NCBI RefSeq assembly: GCF_014679505.1
Contig: NZ_CP061474.1
Span: forward strand, 186,001 to 250,000
Direction of reading: 5' to 3'
Source of the DNA: Geobacillus sp. 46C-IIa
GTDB lineage: Bacteria > Bacillota > Bacilli > Bacillales > Anoxybacillaceae
Length of the DNA: 64,000 nt
The position numbers and the translations under genes were made by a program. Position 1 is the first letter of the stretch, and every line of letters begins with the position of its first letter. Below, in pieces: positions 25,207-33,115 of this stretch. The notes beneath the pieces are model-generated. The model worked only from the letters and a program-made list of their open reading frames with translations. It was not told the origin of the DNA and searched no databases.

Positions 25207-26802
25207 ATGCTCTCGACATTCCATGGACTAGAAGCCGCTCGGCGCGCCATGATGGCCCAACAAGCGGCGCTATATACGACCGGACATAACATCGCCAACG
25301 CCAATACGGAAGGGTACACACGCCAGCGCGTCCAACTCGAGGCGACGCCCCCGTTCCCGACGCCTGGGCTCAATCGCCCGAACATTCCAGGGCAAATGGG
25401 GACAGGAGTGGAAGCGAAATCGGTCGAACGGGTGCGCGAATACTTTTTGGACATCCAATATCGCGGCGAAAACAGCAAGCTCGGCTACTGGGAAGCACGC
25501 GCCGACGCGGTGGCGAAAATGGAAGACATTATGAACGAACCGTCCGACAGCGGGCTCGCGAAAACGATGGATCAGTTTTGGCAAGCCCTTCAAGACTTAA
25601 GCACCCACCCGGAAAACGAAGGAGCGCGCTCTGTTGTCCGCCAGCGCGGTTTGGCGGTTGCCGAGACGTTTCACTATTTATCAAATTCACTCACCCAAAT
25701 CCGCACGGACCTTGGCACGCAAATCGGGGTGACGGTGACGGAGGTCAATTCGCTTTTGAAGCAAATCAGCGATATCAACGCCCGAATCGCCGAAATTGAG
25801 CCGAACGGTTATTTGCCAAACGACTTATATGACGAGCGCGATCGGTTGGTGGATGAACTCTCGACGTTCATCGACATTCAAGTGGAGAACCGCCCTGTTG
25901 GCGGCAACGCCTCGAAAGCGGCAGAAGGCATGTACGATGTATACATCCTCAATGGCAACGAAAAAGTGTATCTCGTCCAAGGGCGAAACGCTTCGTCCCT
26001 TTCCTTCCCGGACGGCAGCGACGTGGACGGCGATAACGTAAAGGAAGTGCCGCCTGATACAGGCGTTGGGGCGCTCAACATAGGTGGAACGACCGTTTCG
26101 GTTTCCGCCCTTCCGAACGGCAAGCTGCGCGGGCTTGTGGAAGGATACGGCTATAAGAACGGAACCGACGCCGACGGACAGCTGATCGTGACAGGGCTGT
26201 ATCCCGAGATGCTCGCCAATTTGGACAAGCTCGCTTATACGTTCGGCACGTTGTTTAATACTGTCCACGAACAAGGCTATGGCTTGAATGGAAATACGGG
26301 GCTTTCATTTTTTACCGGACTCAATCAAGTGAACGGCGCGGCGAAAACGATCGCTCTTGCTTCCGGTATCGATGATTTGGCCAACATCGCCGCGGCGACG
26401 AAAGCAGGACAATCTGGAAACGGCAACAACGCCATCAACCTCGCCAACGTACGGAGCTTGCTTTTATCCAACACGACCGTTTCACTGCAAGATGGGATCG
26501 CGGTGAATCTCGCCTCGCTTCGGTTGCCGCTTGCCTCAGGCACGGTCGAAACGAACTATCAAGGCTGGATCGGCCAGCTTGGCGTCGCTGGCGAGCAGGC
26601 GAATCGAATGAAAAGCAATAGTGAAACGCTGCGCCAGTCGGTGGAGGAAAAGCGGCAGTCGGTCAGCTCCGTGTCGCTTGACGAAGAGATGATGAACATG
26701 ATCAAATTCCAGCACGCGTATAACGCCGCGGCAAGGCAGATTACGGTGATTGACGAAATGCTCGATAAAATCATCAACGGCATGGGCGTCGTCGGAAGGT
26801 AG
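25207..26802 (+). CDS. flgK: flagellar hook-associated protein 1, FlgK
   Basis: 531 residues. The N-terminus 'TFHGLEAARRAMMAQQAALYTTGHNIANANTEGYTRQRV' region is the rod/hook heptad helix shared with FlgE; the C-terminus 'VSSVSLDEEMMNMIKFQHAYNAAARQITVIDEMLDKIINGMG' region completes the coiled coil. It forms the first junction layer between hook and filament. Ribosome site AAGGGGGAG. Length is normal for bacilli. Confidence 0.96.
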   Translation: MLSTFHGLEAARRAMMAQQAALYTTGHNIANANTEGYTRQRVQLEATPPFPTPGLNRPNIPGQMGTGVEAKSVERVREYFLDIQYRGENSKLGYWEARADAVAKMEDIMNEPSDSGLAKTMDQFWQALQDLSTHPENEGARSVVRQRGLAVAETFHYLSNSLTQIRTDLGTQIGVTVTEVNSLLKQISDINARIAEIEPNGYLPNDLYDERDRLVDELSTFIDIQVENRPVGGNASKAAEGMYDVYILNGNEKVYLVQGRNASSLSFPDGSDVDGDNVKEVPPDTGVGALNIGGTTVSVSALPNGKLRGLVEGYGYKNGTDADGQLIVTGLYPEMLANLDKLAYTFGTLFNTVHEQGYGLNGNTGLSFFTGLNQVNGAAKTIALASGIDDLANIAAATKAGQSGNGNNAINLANVRSLLLSNTTVSLQDGIAVNLASLRLPLASGTVETNYQGWIGQLGVAGEQANRMKSNSETLRQSVEEKRQSVSSVSLDEEMMNMIKFQHAYNAAARQITVIDEMLDKIINGMGVVGR

Positions 26803-26811
26803 GGGACGAGG

Positions 26812-27705
26812 ATGCGCATTACGCAAAGCATGTTGGCGAATAATATGTTGAAACAAATCACTCGAAGCTATGAAAGGTTGGATCAATATCAAACCCAATT
26901 GTCGACGGGCAAAAAAATCACCCGCCCGTCGGACGATCCTGTCGTGGCGATGAAAGGAATCGCCTACCGCTCGAATTTGGCCGAAGTCGAGCAGTTTAAA
27001 CGCAATTTCTCCGAAGCATACAATTGGGTCGAAAACTCGGACTCGGCGCTTGACAAGGCGACGCAGGCGCTGCAGCGCATCCGCGAGCTCGTCGTCCAAG
27101 CGAGCAATGATACGTACGAAGAGACGCAGCGCCAGGCGATCGCCAAAGAGGTGCGCCAGCTGACCGAACATTTGGTCACGATCGCCAATACGAAAATCGG
27201 CGACAAATACATTTTCAACGGCGCCCAAACGACCGACCCGCCCGTCACGGTGAATGCGGATGGAACGATCACCGTGTCAACGAATGACCAACAGTTGAAC
27301 ATCGAGCTGGCCAAAGGTGTTTACCTCCCTGTCAACATTCCGCCCAGCACGGCGTTTGGGGCGGGCAACGGATTGTTTTCCGACTTGCAGGATCTAGCTG
27401 CTTCTTTGGAAAACGCGAGTACGACAGGGGATGAACTAACGGGCTATTTGGACAAGCTGGATGACCATTTGACCCATTTGCTTGGCGTCCGCGCCGAGCT
27501 TGGCGCGCGCATGAACCGAATCGAGCTGATGGAAGACCGCATCGACAGCCAACAAGTGATTGCGGAAAAAATGTTGTCGGACAACGAAGACGTTGATCTT
27601 GAGAAAGTCATCATTGACTTAAAAACGCAAGAAAGCGTCCACCGTGCGGCGTTGGCGGTCGGCGCGCGCGTCATTCAGCCGACGTTGGTTGACTTTTTGC
27701 GCTAA
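26812..27705 (+). CDS. flgL: flagellar hook-associated protein 3, FlgL
   Basis: 297 residues with a flagellin-like N-terminus ('MRITQSMLANNMLKQITRSYE', 'TGKKITRPSDDPVVAMKG') and C-terminus ('KVIIDLKTQESVHRAALAVGARVIQPTLVDFLR' region). It forms the second junction layer. It begins nine bases behind flgK. Confidence 0.95.
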   Translation: MRITQSMLANNMLKQITRSYERLDQYQTQLSTGKKITRPSDDPVVAMKGIAYRSNLAEVEQFKRNFSEAYNWVENSDSALDKATQALQRIRELVVQASNDTYEETQRQAIAKEVRQLTEHLVTIANTKIGDKYIFNGAQTTDPPVTVNADGTITVSTNDQQLNIELAKGVYLPVNIPPSTAFGAGNGLFSDLQDLAASLENASTTGDELTGYLDKLDDHLTHLLGVRAELGARMNRIELMEDRIDSQQVIAEKMLSDNEDVDLEKVIIDLKTQESVHRAALAVGARVIQPTLVDFLR

Positions 27706-27823
27706 ACTAACGGTTCGCTAGCTTTTTTCGCCCGACGGGCTGTCTAGTTCTTCAAGCCGGTCTAACGGCCACCGTTTCTTTTCGCGCGGTGGTGTCTATC
27801 CAGCCTTCGAAAGGAGGAAAGAC

Positions 27824-28378
27824 ATGCGCGTGCCACAACTGAGGATGGAAGCGACGTACGCGAGGCTAGCGATCTCGACGACACCCGCGCGGCTTGACAT
27901 CACTCAACCGCCCGCCGAGCTGACGATTGAACAGCCGCCTGCGGAAATGCATATCACTTCCGTTCCTGCACGCTTGACGATCGATCAGACCGAGGCATGG
28001 GCGGCGGTGAACAATAAGCATGTATTCGAGCTCATTCGCGATGGCGTTGAAGACGGGCGGCAAGCGGTGCTCAATTTCATCGAGCGTGCCGCCATCCAAG
28101 GGGATGAACTGATGCGCATTGAAAACGGCGGCCACCCGCTCGCCGATCAAGCCGCGGCCAACAGCGAAGGCCCGCCGCTTGAGTTCAACATCGCCCTCGT
28201 TCCGCCGTCGTTCAGCGTCAAGATTGGCTACGAACCGGGGAGGTTGGCGATCGACTGGATCACGCACGCGCCTCGCATCGATGTGAAACCACATGAGCCG
28301 ATCATCCGTTACCAACGTGGAGCGGTCCAAATCGATCTTGCCCAACGTCCGTCGCTTCACATTGATGTCGTCATTTGA
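27824..28378 (+). CDS. yviE: DUF6470 flagellar-operon protein YviE
   Basis: 184 residues with beta-strand-like repeats of the form 'ARLxIxxTPARLDITQPPAEL' at the N-terminus and 'PGRLAIDWI' and 'AVQIDLAQRPSLHIDVVI' at the C-terminus. In Bacillus yviE also lies between flgL and fliW; its function is not known. Good site GAAAGGAGG. A 118-bp gap with a weak TTTTTT run separates it from flgL. Confidence 0.85.
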   Translation: MRVPQLRMEATYARLAISTTPARLDITQPPAELTIEQPPAEMHITSVPARLTIDQTEAWAAVNNKHVFELIRDGVEDGRQAVLNFIERAAIQGDELMRIENGGHPLADQAAANSEGPPLEFNIALVPPSFSVKIGYEPGRLAIDWITHAPRIDVKPHEPIIRYQRGAVQIDLAQRPSLHIDVVI

Positions 28379-28398
28379 CAAAGCAGGAGGAACGATTC

Positions 28399-28833
28399 AT
28401 GAACATCGACACGAAATACCACAGAACCGTGGCGGTGAAGGAAGAAGACATCATCCATTTCCCCCACGGTCTGCCAGGATTTGCGGACGAGAAGCGGTTC
28501 GTCCTTCTCCCGCTCGCGGACACGCCGTTTGTCATCTTGCAGTCGGTCGAGACGCCTACGCTCGGGTTTGTGTTGATCGAGCCGTTTTCGTACTTTCCAA
28601 CATACGAATTTGAGCTCGACGAGACAACTGTCGAACAGCTTGGCATCGAAAGCGAACGTGATGTTGCAGTGTATGTCGTCCTTACTGTCGCTGATCCGTT
28701 CGACCATACGACCGCCAACTTGCAGGCGCCTGTAGTCATCCATGTTCACAAACGGCTCGGCAAGCAAGTGATCTTAACGAACACCGCGTACCAAACGAAA
28801 CATCGCCTCTTCCCAGATAAAGTGGCGACATAA
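28399..28833 (+). CDS. fliW: flagellar assembly factor FliW
   Basis: 144 residues: '[20 protein letters not shown]', '[20 protein letters not shown]' and '[19 protein letters not shown]' are classic FliW. It binds CsrA and relieves repression of hag translation, and is itself sequestered by free flagellin. The open frame extends upstream to 28375, but CAGGAGG serves the ATG at 28399. csrA follows after 13 bp. Confidence 0.95.
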   Translation: MNIDTKYHRTVAVKEEDIIHFPHGLPGFADEKRFVLLPLADTPFVILQSVETPTLGFVLIEPFSYFPTYEFELDETTVEQLGIESERDVAVYVVLTVADPFDHTTANLQAPVVIHVHKRLGKQVILTNTAYQTKHRLFPDKVAT

Positions 28834-28846
28834 AGGAGGCGGCCCG

Positions 28847-29086
28847 ATGCTTGTCCTGACGCGCAAAATCAACGAAGCGATCCAAATCGGCGATGACATC
28901 GAAATCACCGTCCTCGCCATCCAAGGCGATCAAGTAAAGCTTGGCATCAACGCGCCCAAGCACATCGATATCCACCGCAAAGAAGTGTACCTCGCCATCC
29001 AAGCGGAAAACAGCGCCGCCTCCGAAGCGCCCGAAGCGTCGCTCGCCGCACTGACCGCCAAGCTGAAGCAGTGGAAACAGCCATAA
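28847..29086 (+). CDS. csrA: carbon storage regulator CsrA
   Basis: 79 residues: '[20 protein letters not shown]', '[23 protein letters not shown]' with the RNA-binding Arg and an Ala-rich tail. It blocks the ribosome site of hag mRNA. Expected targets in the leader are GGA motifs; ACAAGGATG (29237-29245) and AAGGAGGAAG (29261-29270) are present. Ribosome site AAAGGAGG. Confidence 0.95.
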   Translation: MLVLTRKINEAIQIGDDIEITVLAIQGDQVKLGINAPKHIDIHRKEVYLAIQAENSAASEAPEASLAALTAKLKQWKQP

Positions 29087-29091
29087 CCCCT

Positions 29092-29114
29092 AAGCGCCCA
29101 AGCGGCGCTTTTTT
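29092..29114 (+). terminator. terminator behind csrA
   Basis: AAGCGCC and GGCGCTT form a stem with a CAAGC loop, followed by TTTTTT; it separates csrA from hag. Confidence 0.85.
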
Positions 29115-29148
29115 CGTCCCGATGAAAAAATTTTTTCTCTTTCCCTAT

Positions 29149-29174
29149 TAAACTTCTAAAAAACGCGCCGATAT
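29149..29174 (+). promoter_or_regulatory. SigD promoter of hag
   Basis: TAAA (29149-29152), 14 bases, then GCCGATAT (29167-29174) and AAACAATGAG. About 100 bases of leader follow, containing the presumed CsrA sites. Confidence 0.88.
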
Positions 29175-29275
29175 AAACAATGAGCGCGGCATACGGCGAA
29201 AGGCGGCCGACTTTCGCCCCATGCCAGCGCGTTCCACAAGGATGTGGAAAAAATTCATTCAAGGAGGAAGAAAGC

Positions 29276-31273
29276 ATGCGAATCAACCACAACATCGCGG
29301 CGTTGAATACGTATCGCCAACTGACGATCGGTCAAGGCGCCGCAGCGAAAAACATGGAAAAACTGTCTTCCGGTCTGCGCATCAACCGCGCGGGCGATGA
29401 TGCGGCGGGTTTGGCGATCTCCGAAAAAATGCGCGGGCAAATTCGGGGGTTGGAGATGTCATCTAAGAATGCCCAAGATGGTATCTCGTTGATTCAAACG
29501 GCAGAAGGCGCTTTAAATGAGACCCATTCCATTTTACAACGGATGCGGGAGTTGGCAGTTCAAGCAGCAAGCGATACGAATACGGCGACGGATCGTGCTG
29601 AACTTCAAAAAGAAGTGGATCAACTTTCGCAAGAGCTTTCCCGTATTGGAAATACGACGGAATTTAACACTCAAAAACTTCTTAACGGTACATTTTCGGG
29701 AACTTTCCATATCGGAGCAAACGAGAATCAAAACCTAGCATTGCAAATTTCTGATATGAGAGGCTTTGCGCTAGGAGTTGCAGACAACGTCACTTATACG
29801 GATACGGCTACATTGACTAACACTAATGGCATCCAAGACATTGCAAACGGCACATATACGGTTCGAAAAAATGACAGTACTGGTAACTATGAATTGATCA
29901 ATAGCGATGGTTTAGCCGTAGCAACGAGCGCCGATGGTAAAACTTACACAGCGGTTACGGGAGATGACCAGTATACATTCAATGATGCCGTCACCAGTGG
30001 GACAGTCACTATTGATTATACAAATTCGAAAGCGACAGGGACCGCAGCAGTTACTAATAATGGCCTGGAGGCAGGAAAGTATACGTACAATTCTACAAGC
30101 GGTGAGCTGAAGAATGCTAGTGGACAAGTAGTAGCGACATCAAGTGATGACAAGACTTTTAAAGATGCGGCTGGAACTACTTTGTTTACACTGGGGGCAG
30201 CTTTGACTAGTGACACAACCTTTGAAGTAAAAGGTATTAACATTTCGACCCAAGAAGCTGCTAATAAGGCGATTACAACCATTAATACTGCCATTGAAAA
30301 AGTTTCTGCTGAACGTGCTAAACTTGGCGCTTATCAAAACCGTCTTGAACACACGATCAACAACTTGGGCACGGCAGCTGAAAACTTAACCGCGGCAGAA
30401 TCCCGCATCCGCGACGTTGATTATGCCTTAGCCGCTTAGCGGCGACAGGCACAGTCGTCCTAGCTGGAAACGGCTGGGATCATGACCGGGTGAATTGCTG
30501 GGAAGCCCTGAGAGCCTTTGGCGCCACAACGGAGCTGGAAACGGCAGACGTGACGGCGGAAAAAGCTAAAGGATTGGGCAATCAGCAGCCAAGCTCCTAT
30601 CCCGAAAGGGTGGAGAAGGTTCAACGACTAGGGCATACCGCCTACGGCTCGTGCTATGGCGATGAAGCCCGTAGGGTGAAGAGGATTTCCATCGTCCTCG
30701 CTCATCCGAAGCGCCCGGCCCCTAACAGGTGAAGCTGAGGGTGAAGAGGTAGTCTTGTCCCGCACCGAAAGGGCGGGTGGCACGATGGCCAAAGAAATGA
30801 TGGAATTCACGAAAAACAACATCTTGACGCAAGCAGCGCAAGCGATGTTGGCTCAATCAAACCAACTGCCGCAAGCGGTGTTGCAGCTGCTTCGGTAGGC
30901 TGGTTTGGCGGGCGTCTTAGCTGGAAACGGCTAAGAGGATGACTGGGTGAATTGCTGGGAAGCCCTGAGAGCCTTTGGCGCCACAACGGAGCTGGAAACG
31001 GCAGACGTGATGGCGGAAAAAGCTAAAGGATTGGGCAATCAGCAGCCAAGCTCCTGTCCCGAAAGGGTGGAGAAGGTTCAACGACTAGGGCATACCACCT
31101 ACGGCGAGTGCTATGGTGATGAAGCCCGTAGGGGAGGCCGATGCCGAACCGAAGCGCCCAGCCCCTAACAGGTGAAGCTGAGGGTGAAGAGGTAGTCTAC
31201 ACAACGTTCGAAAGACGTTGAGGCATGGCAAGCCAACCAACAACCGCAAGGGGTATTGCAATTGCTTCGTTAG
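29276..31273 (+). CDS. hag: main flagellin Hag, split by two group I introns
   Basis: The ATG follows AAGGAGG. Exon 1 (29276-30421, 382 codons) has 'MRINHNIAALNTYRQLTIGQ', 'SSGLRINRAGDDAAGLAISE', a variable central domain with lower GC (about residues 180-345) and the D1 return helix 'LTAAESRIRDVD'. Exon 2 (30785-30849) continues 'MAKEMMEFTKNNILTQAAQA' and exon 3 (31228-31273) ends 'QANQQPQGVLQLLR' and stop. Joined length is 1257 bases, 418 codons. Without splicing, translation stops five codons into intron 1 ('YALAA'). If only intron 1 is removed, the frame runs through the start of intron 2 and ends 'LAQSNQLPQAVLQLLR' at 30896-30898. Exon limits are inferred from the frame, the U-G rule and the terminal G; one to three bases of uncertainty remain at intron 2. 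Confidence 0.88.
30422..30784 (+). ncRNA. group I intron 1 in hag
   Basis: 363 bases. Core elements in order: P GAATTGCTGGGAA (30492-30504), Q AATCAGCAGCC (30580-30590), R GTTCAACGACTA (30619-30630) and S GAGGTAGTC (30746-30754); GACTA of R pairs with TAGTC of S as P7. P1 is exon ...GTTGAT against the internal guide GTCG (30454-30457): the last exon base U30421 faces G30454, the required U-G pair. A GC-rich hairpin CCCGC...GCGGG lies near the 3' end and the last base is G. No protein is encoded inside. Confidence 0.88.
30850..31227 (+). ncRNA. group I intron 2 in hag
   Basis: 378 bases, nearly identical to intron 1 over its core: P GAATTGCTGGGA (from 30949), Q AATCAGCAGCC (31037-31047), R GTTCAACGACTA (31076-31087), S GAGGTAGTC (31190-31198). 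The guide GGCGTC (30911-30916) pairs over six bases with exon GATGTT (30844-30849), with U30849 opposite G30911. Its terminal stem is different (CAACGT/ACGTTG). The P1 loop, 61 bases, contains in-frame flagellin codons and a TAG. An alternative choice, 30853-31228, would keep one more Ala in the protein but gives a poor P1. Confidence 0.82.
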
Positions 31274-31283
31274 TCATAAACCA

Positions 31284-31318
31284 AGAGACCTTAGGGCGGC
31301 CTAAGGTCTCTCTTGTTT
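31284..31318. terminator. shared bidirectional terminator of hag and the endonuclease
   Basis: AGAGACCTTAGG and CCTAAGGTCTCT form a perfect 12-bp stem with a GCGG loop. On the plus strand it ends hag (CTTGTTT follows). On the minus strand the stop codon of the endonuclease (31301-31303) lies inside the stem, followed by TTGG. Confidence 0.85.
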
Positions 31319-32245
31319 ATTGAGGTGTTCCACAGCGCATAAATACACGACTTCGCTTACTGTTAAACCCGCACTCTGCCTGCAGGCATGGATAGATCGA
31401 AGATGTTCCTCAGTCAATGTGATTTGATACGGTTTGGCTATGGCTTTGTTTATTTTCAATGCGGAAATCTTTTCTATAAACCATGTTCTATATACGACCC
31501 TGTCTTGCAACTTGTTGTATATGATTGGAAGTTGCTTTAACATGTGATGAATCTCTTGAGTTGGTCGGGAAATGTGGATACTGCTTGGCAAGTAAATCGT
31601 TGTTCGTTTCTTCTTCGGGACTTGCTCTGGGAAGGAAGGAATGGTAATTTTCCGGCTCATGCTTTCATGTACGAACGGTTCGATTAAACGGATGAAGTAA
31701 ACGATTTGCGGCTTGTCGTAAAGGACGAGCCTGTTATGCTTGTCCAATTTGAATGTCAATCCGTATCGTTTTTTGATGAGTTTCATCAATGTCTCGTTCT
31801 CGGTTGTTGTAAATCCATCAGTGGATAAAATGATTTTTTTGATCTGGTTGTTTTCGGTTTTCAAGTGGCCATCATCTTGATACCACCACGCGAGACAAAG
31901 GGGAGTAAATGACGAAGACAAAAATTCAAAAGGGATCATTTTTCGGTTGTTTGGATACCATAACGTCTTCAGTTGCTGAACGATTTCGCATTTGCGCGAC
32001 TGGGTGTAATAATTCTCTGTAAATCCGTTTTTTGTGCGAGGGTCTGACACTTTACGGTATTTTGGCTTTGAGAGAGGAAGATAGTTGCTCAGTTGTTTAT
32101 AGCAATGAAAAAACCAAGCTTGGTCGTGAAGGGAATGAGAAAAGCGAAACCGCGGGCTGCGAGTCTTTTCGATACTAATGTTGCCGTCTCCAAGCAATTT
32201 TCCGTTGATCATACTTAATGCTTGTACGGGGAGTTGGCGAAGCAT
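31301..32245 (-). CDS. LAGLIDADG homing endonuclease
   Basis: 314 residues with two LAGLIDADG motifs: 'SMINGKLLGDGNI' (about residues 11-23) and 'LCLAWWYQDDGHLK' (about 117-128). Each supplies an acidic metal ligand at the end of its helix, so a monomeric, pseudosymmetric nuclease is expected. It cuts intronless alleles and spreads its intron by repair. A C-terminal extension (about residues 215-314) has basic helices and may bind DNA. The ATG has AAAGGAGA upstream. It lies outside both introns, on the opposite strand, convergent with hag. Recruitment to the hag introns is inferred from position; the target site is not known. The GC is lower than in its neighbours, a sign of transfer. Confidence 0.85.
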   Translation of the reverse strand: MLRQLPVQALSMINGKLLGDGNISIEKTRSPRFRFSHSLHDQAWFFHCYKQLSNYLPLSKPKYRKVSDPRTKNGFTENYYTQSRKCEIVQQLKTLWYPNNRKMIPFEFLSSSFTPLCLAWWYQDDGHLKTENNQIKKIILSTDGFTTTENETLMKLIKKRYGLTFKLDKHNRLVLYDKPQIVYFIRLIEPFVHESMSRKITIPSFPEQVPKKKRTTIYLPSSIHISRPTQEIHHMLKQLPIIYNKLQDRVVYRTWFIEKISALKINKAIAKPYQITLTEEHLRSIHACRQSAGLTVSEVVYLCAVEHLNKQERP

Positions 32246-32317
32246 GTTATTTCTCCTTTCCTATAGGAACATTTGTTCTGAATTTTATTATAAATGGGGT
32301 TGTTGGTCAAGAGTATC

Positions 32318-32342
32318 GGTTTATCATCAAAAGATGTACTTG
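32318..32342 (+). repeat. solo ISL3-type terminal repeat
   Basis: GGTTTATCATCAAAAG followed by ATGTACTTG matches the left end of the complete ISL3 element at 4179 in 23 of 25 positions. No transposase or second end is nearby, so it is a remnant. Confidence 0.7.
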
Positions 32343-32399
32343 GATTTTAAAGACAGGCATGATCAGGATGTTGCGCAAATTGATTTTGGATACAAAAAC

Positions 32400-32470
32400 A
32401 TTCATGAGCAAGCCTTGCTCCCCACGCAGGCATGAAAATCAAGGCTCGCCGATGTATGGTTTTCACGGAA
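32400..32470 (+). repeat. dispersed repeat, inverted copy of 2774-2843
   Basis: Shares 'ATTCATGAGCAAGCCTTGCT' and a GGCATGAAAAT block with the copy behind the polysaccharide genes. It lies 80 bases past the solo ISL3 end; both may belong to one eroded element. Confidence 0.6.
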
Positions 32471-32691
32471 ACCGACCTTGGTGCGGTCGACGATGCCGTA
32501 GGCCGTTGGAACGAGCGGAAAAAGCGATTTATTTCTAAGCGTCACATCGCTAAAGTGTTGGCGTTTTTGTGTCAGGTCAATGTGTTTGGCTAAGCGATTT
32601 TAGCTGCTTCGGAGATTATACATCACTCTCTCCAAGCCACCTTTCCCCCAAATGAAATTCCCCTTCCCCCCTTCACACTTCCTGCCTTTCA

Positions 32692-32699
32692 TCCGATAT
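32692..32699 (+). promoter_or_regulatory. SigD-type -10 of flaG
   Basis: TCCGATAT followed by AAACGATAG matches the other SigD promoters of the window, but the -35 position has TTCA in place of TAAA, so a weaker promoter is expected. Confidence 0.55.
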
Positions 32700-32737
32700 A
32701 AACGATAGAAAGCGTCCAAAACAAAGGAGCGGATCGT

Positions 32738-33100
32738 ATGACGATTGAACGTGTGTCTTCTTCGTTTCCTTCTTATGAACCGATGCGAAATGACCAGGCG
32801 AAGGCGAACGCTGGGGTGTCGGCGGTGCGGCCGTCAGAAGGGGAGGAGTCTGCTTCTTCTCCTGCGCGGTTGTTTTCGAAAGATGAGTTGGAGAATGTGG
32901 TCAATGGGTTGAATGAATTGCTGCAGCCAAGCCATACATCGATCCGGTTTGAGCTGCATAAGGAGCTGAATGAGTATTACGTGCAAGTGGTCGATGAAAA
33001 GACGCATGAGGTGATCCGTGAAATTCCGCCGAAGAAGCTGCTGGATACGTATGCGGCGATGATGGAGTTTGTCGGGTTATTGGTGGATCGAAAAATTTAA
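32738..33100 (+). CDS. flaG: FlaG family protein (YvyC)
   Basis: 120 residues: a disordered N-terminus and the FlaG domain 'NVVNGLNELLQPSHTSIRFELHKELNEYYVQVVDEKTHEVIREIPPKKLLDTYAAMMEFVGLLVD' region. It is thought to affect filament length; the exact role is unclear. Ribosome site AAAGGAGCGG. Leads the flaG-fliD-fliS-fliT group. Confidence 0.92.
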   Translation: MTIERVSSSFPSYEPMRNDQAKANAGVSAVRPSEGEESASSPARLFSKDELENVVNGLNELLQPSHTSIRFELHKELNEYYVQVVDEKTHEVIREIPPKKLLDTYAAMMEFVGLLVDRKI

Positions 33101-33115
33101 CGGTGGTGAAGAAAC

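Larger units (their letters stand above)
32246..32690. other. mobile-element debris between the endonuclease gene and flaG
   Basis: No intact gene. It holds an ISL3-type end at 32318-32342, the dispersed repeat 32400-32470 and a 45-codon frame (32456-32593) reading 'MVFTETDLGAVDDAVGRWNE' and ending 'AKVLAFLCQVNVFG', which resembles a coding remnant but is not assignable. The remainder has no recognisable signal until the flaG promoter. Confidence 0.5.

Noticed and set aside
29180..29275. Upstream start for hag adding 32 residues
   Set aside because: It begins right after the SigD -10, in the leader, and the result would bury the conserved flagellin N-terminus; AAGGAGG serves the ATG at 29276.
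30490..30732. Open frame inside intron 1 (and its twin at 30947-31168) as protein-coding genes
   Set aside because: The two frames are alike because the intron cores are alike; they cover RNA core motifs, have no ribosome site and no protein family.
30422..31227. Group II intron or intein as explanation for the split flagellin
   Set aside because: No GUGYG start, no domain V hairpin, no reverse transcriptase, and the in-frame stop codons rule out an intein.
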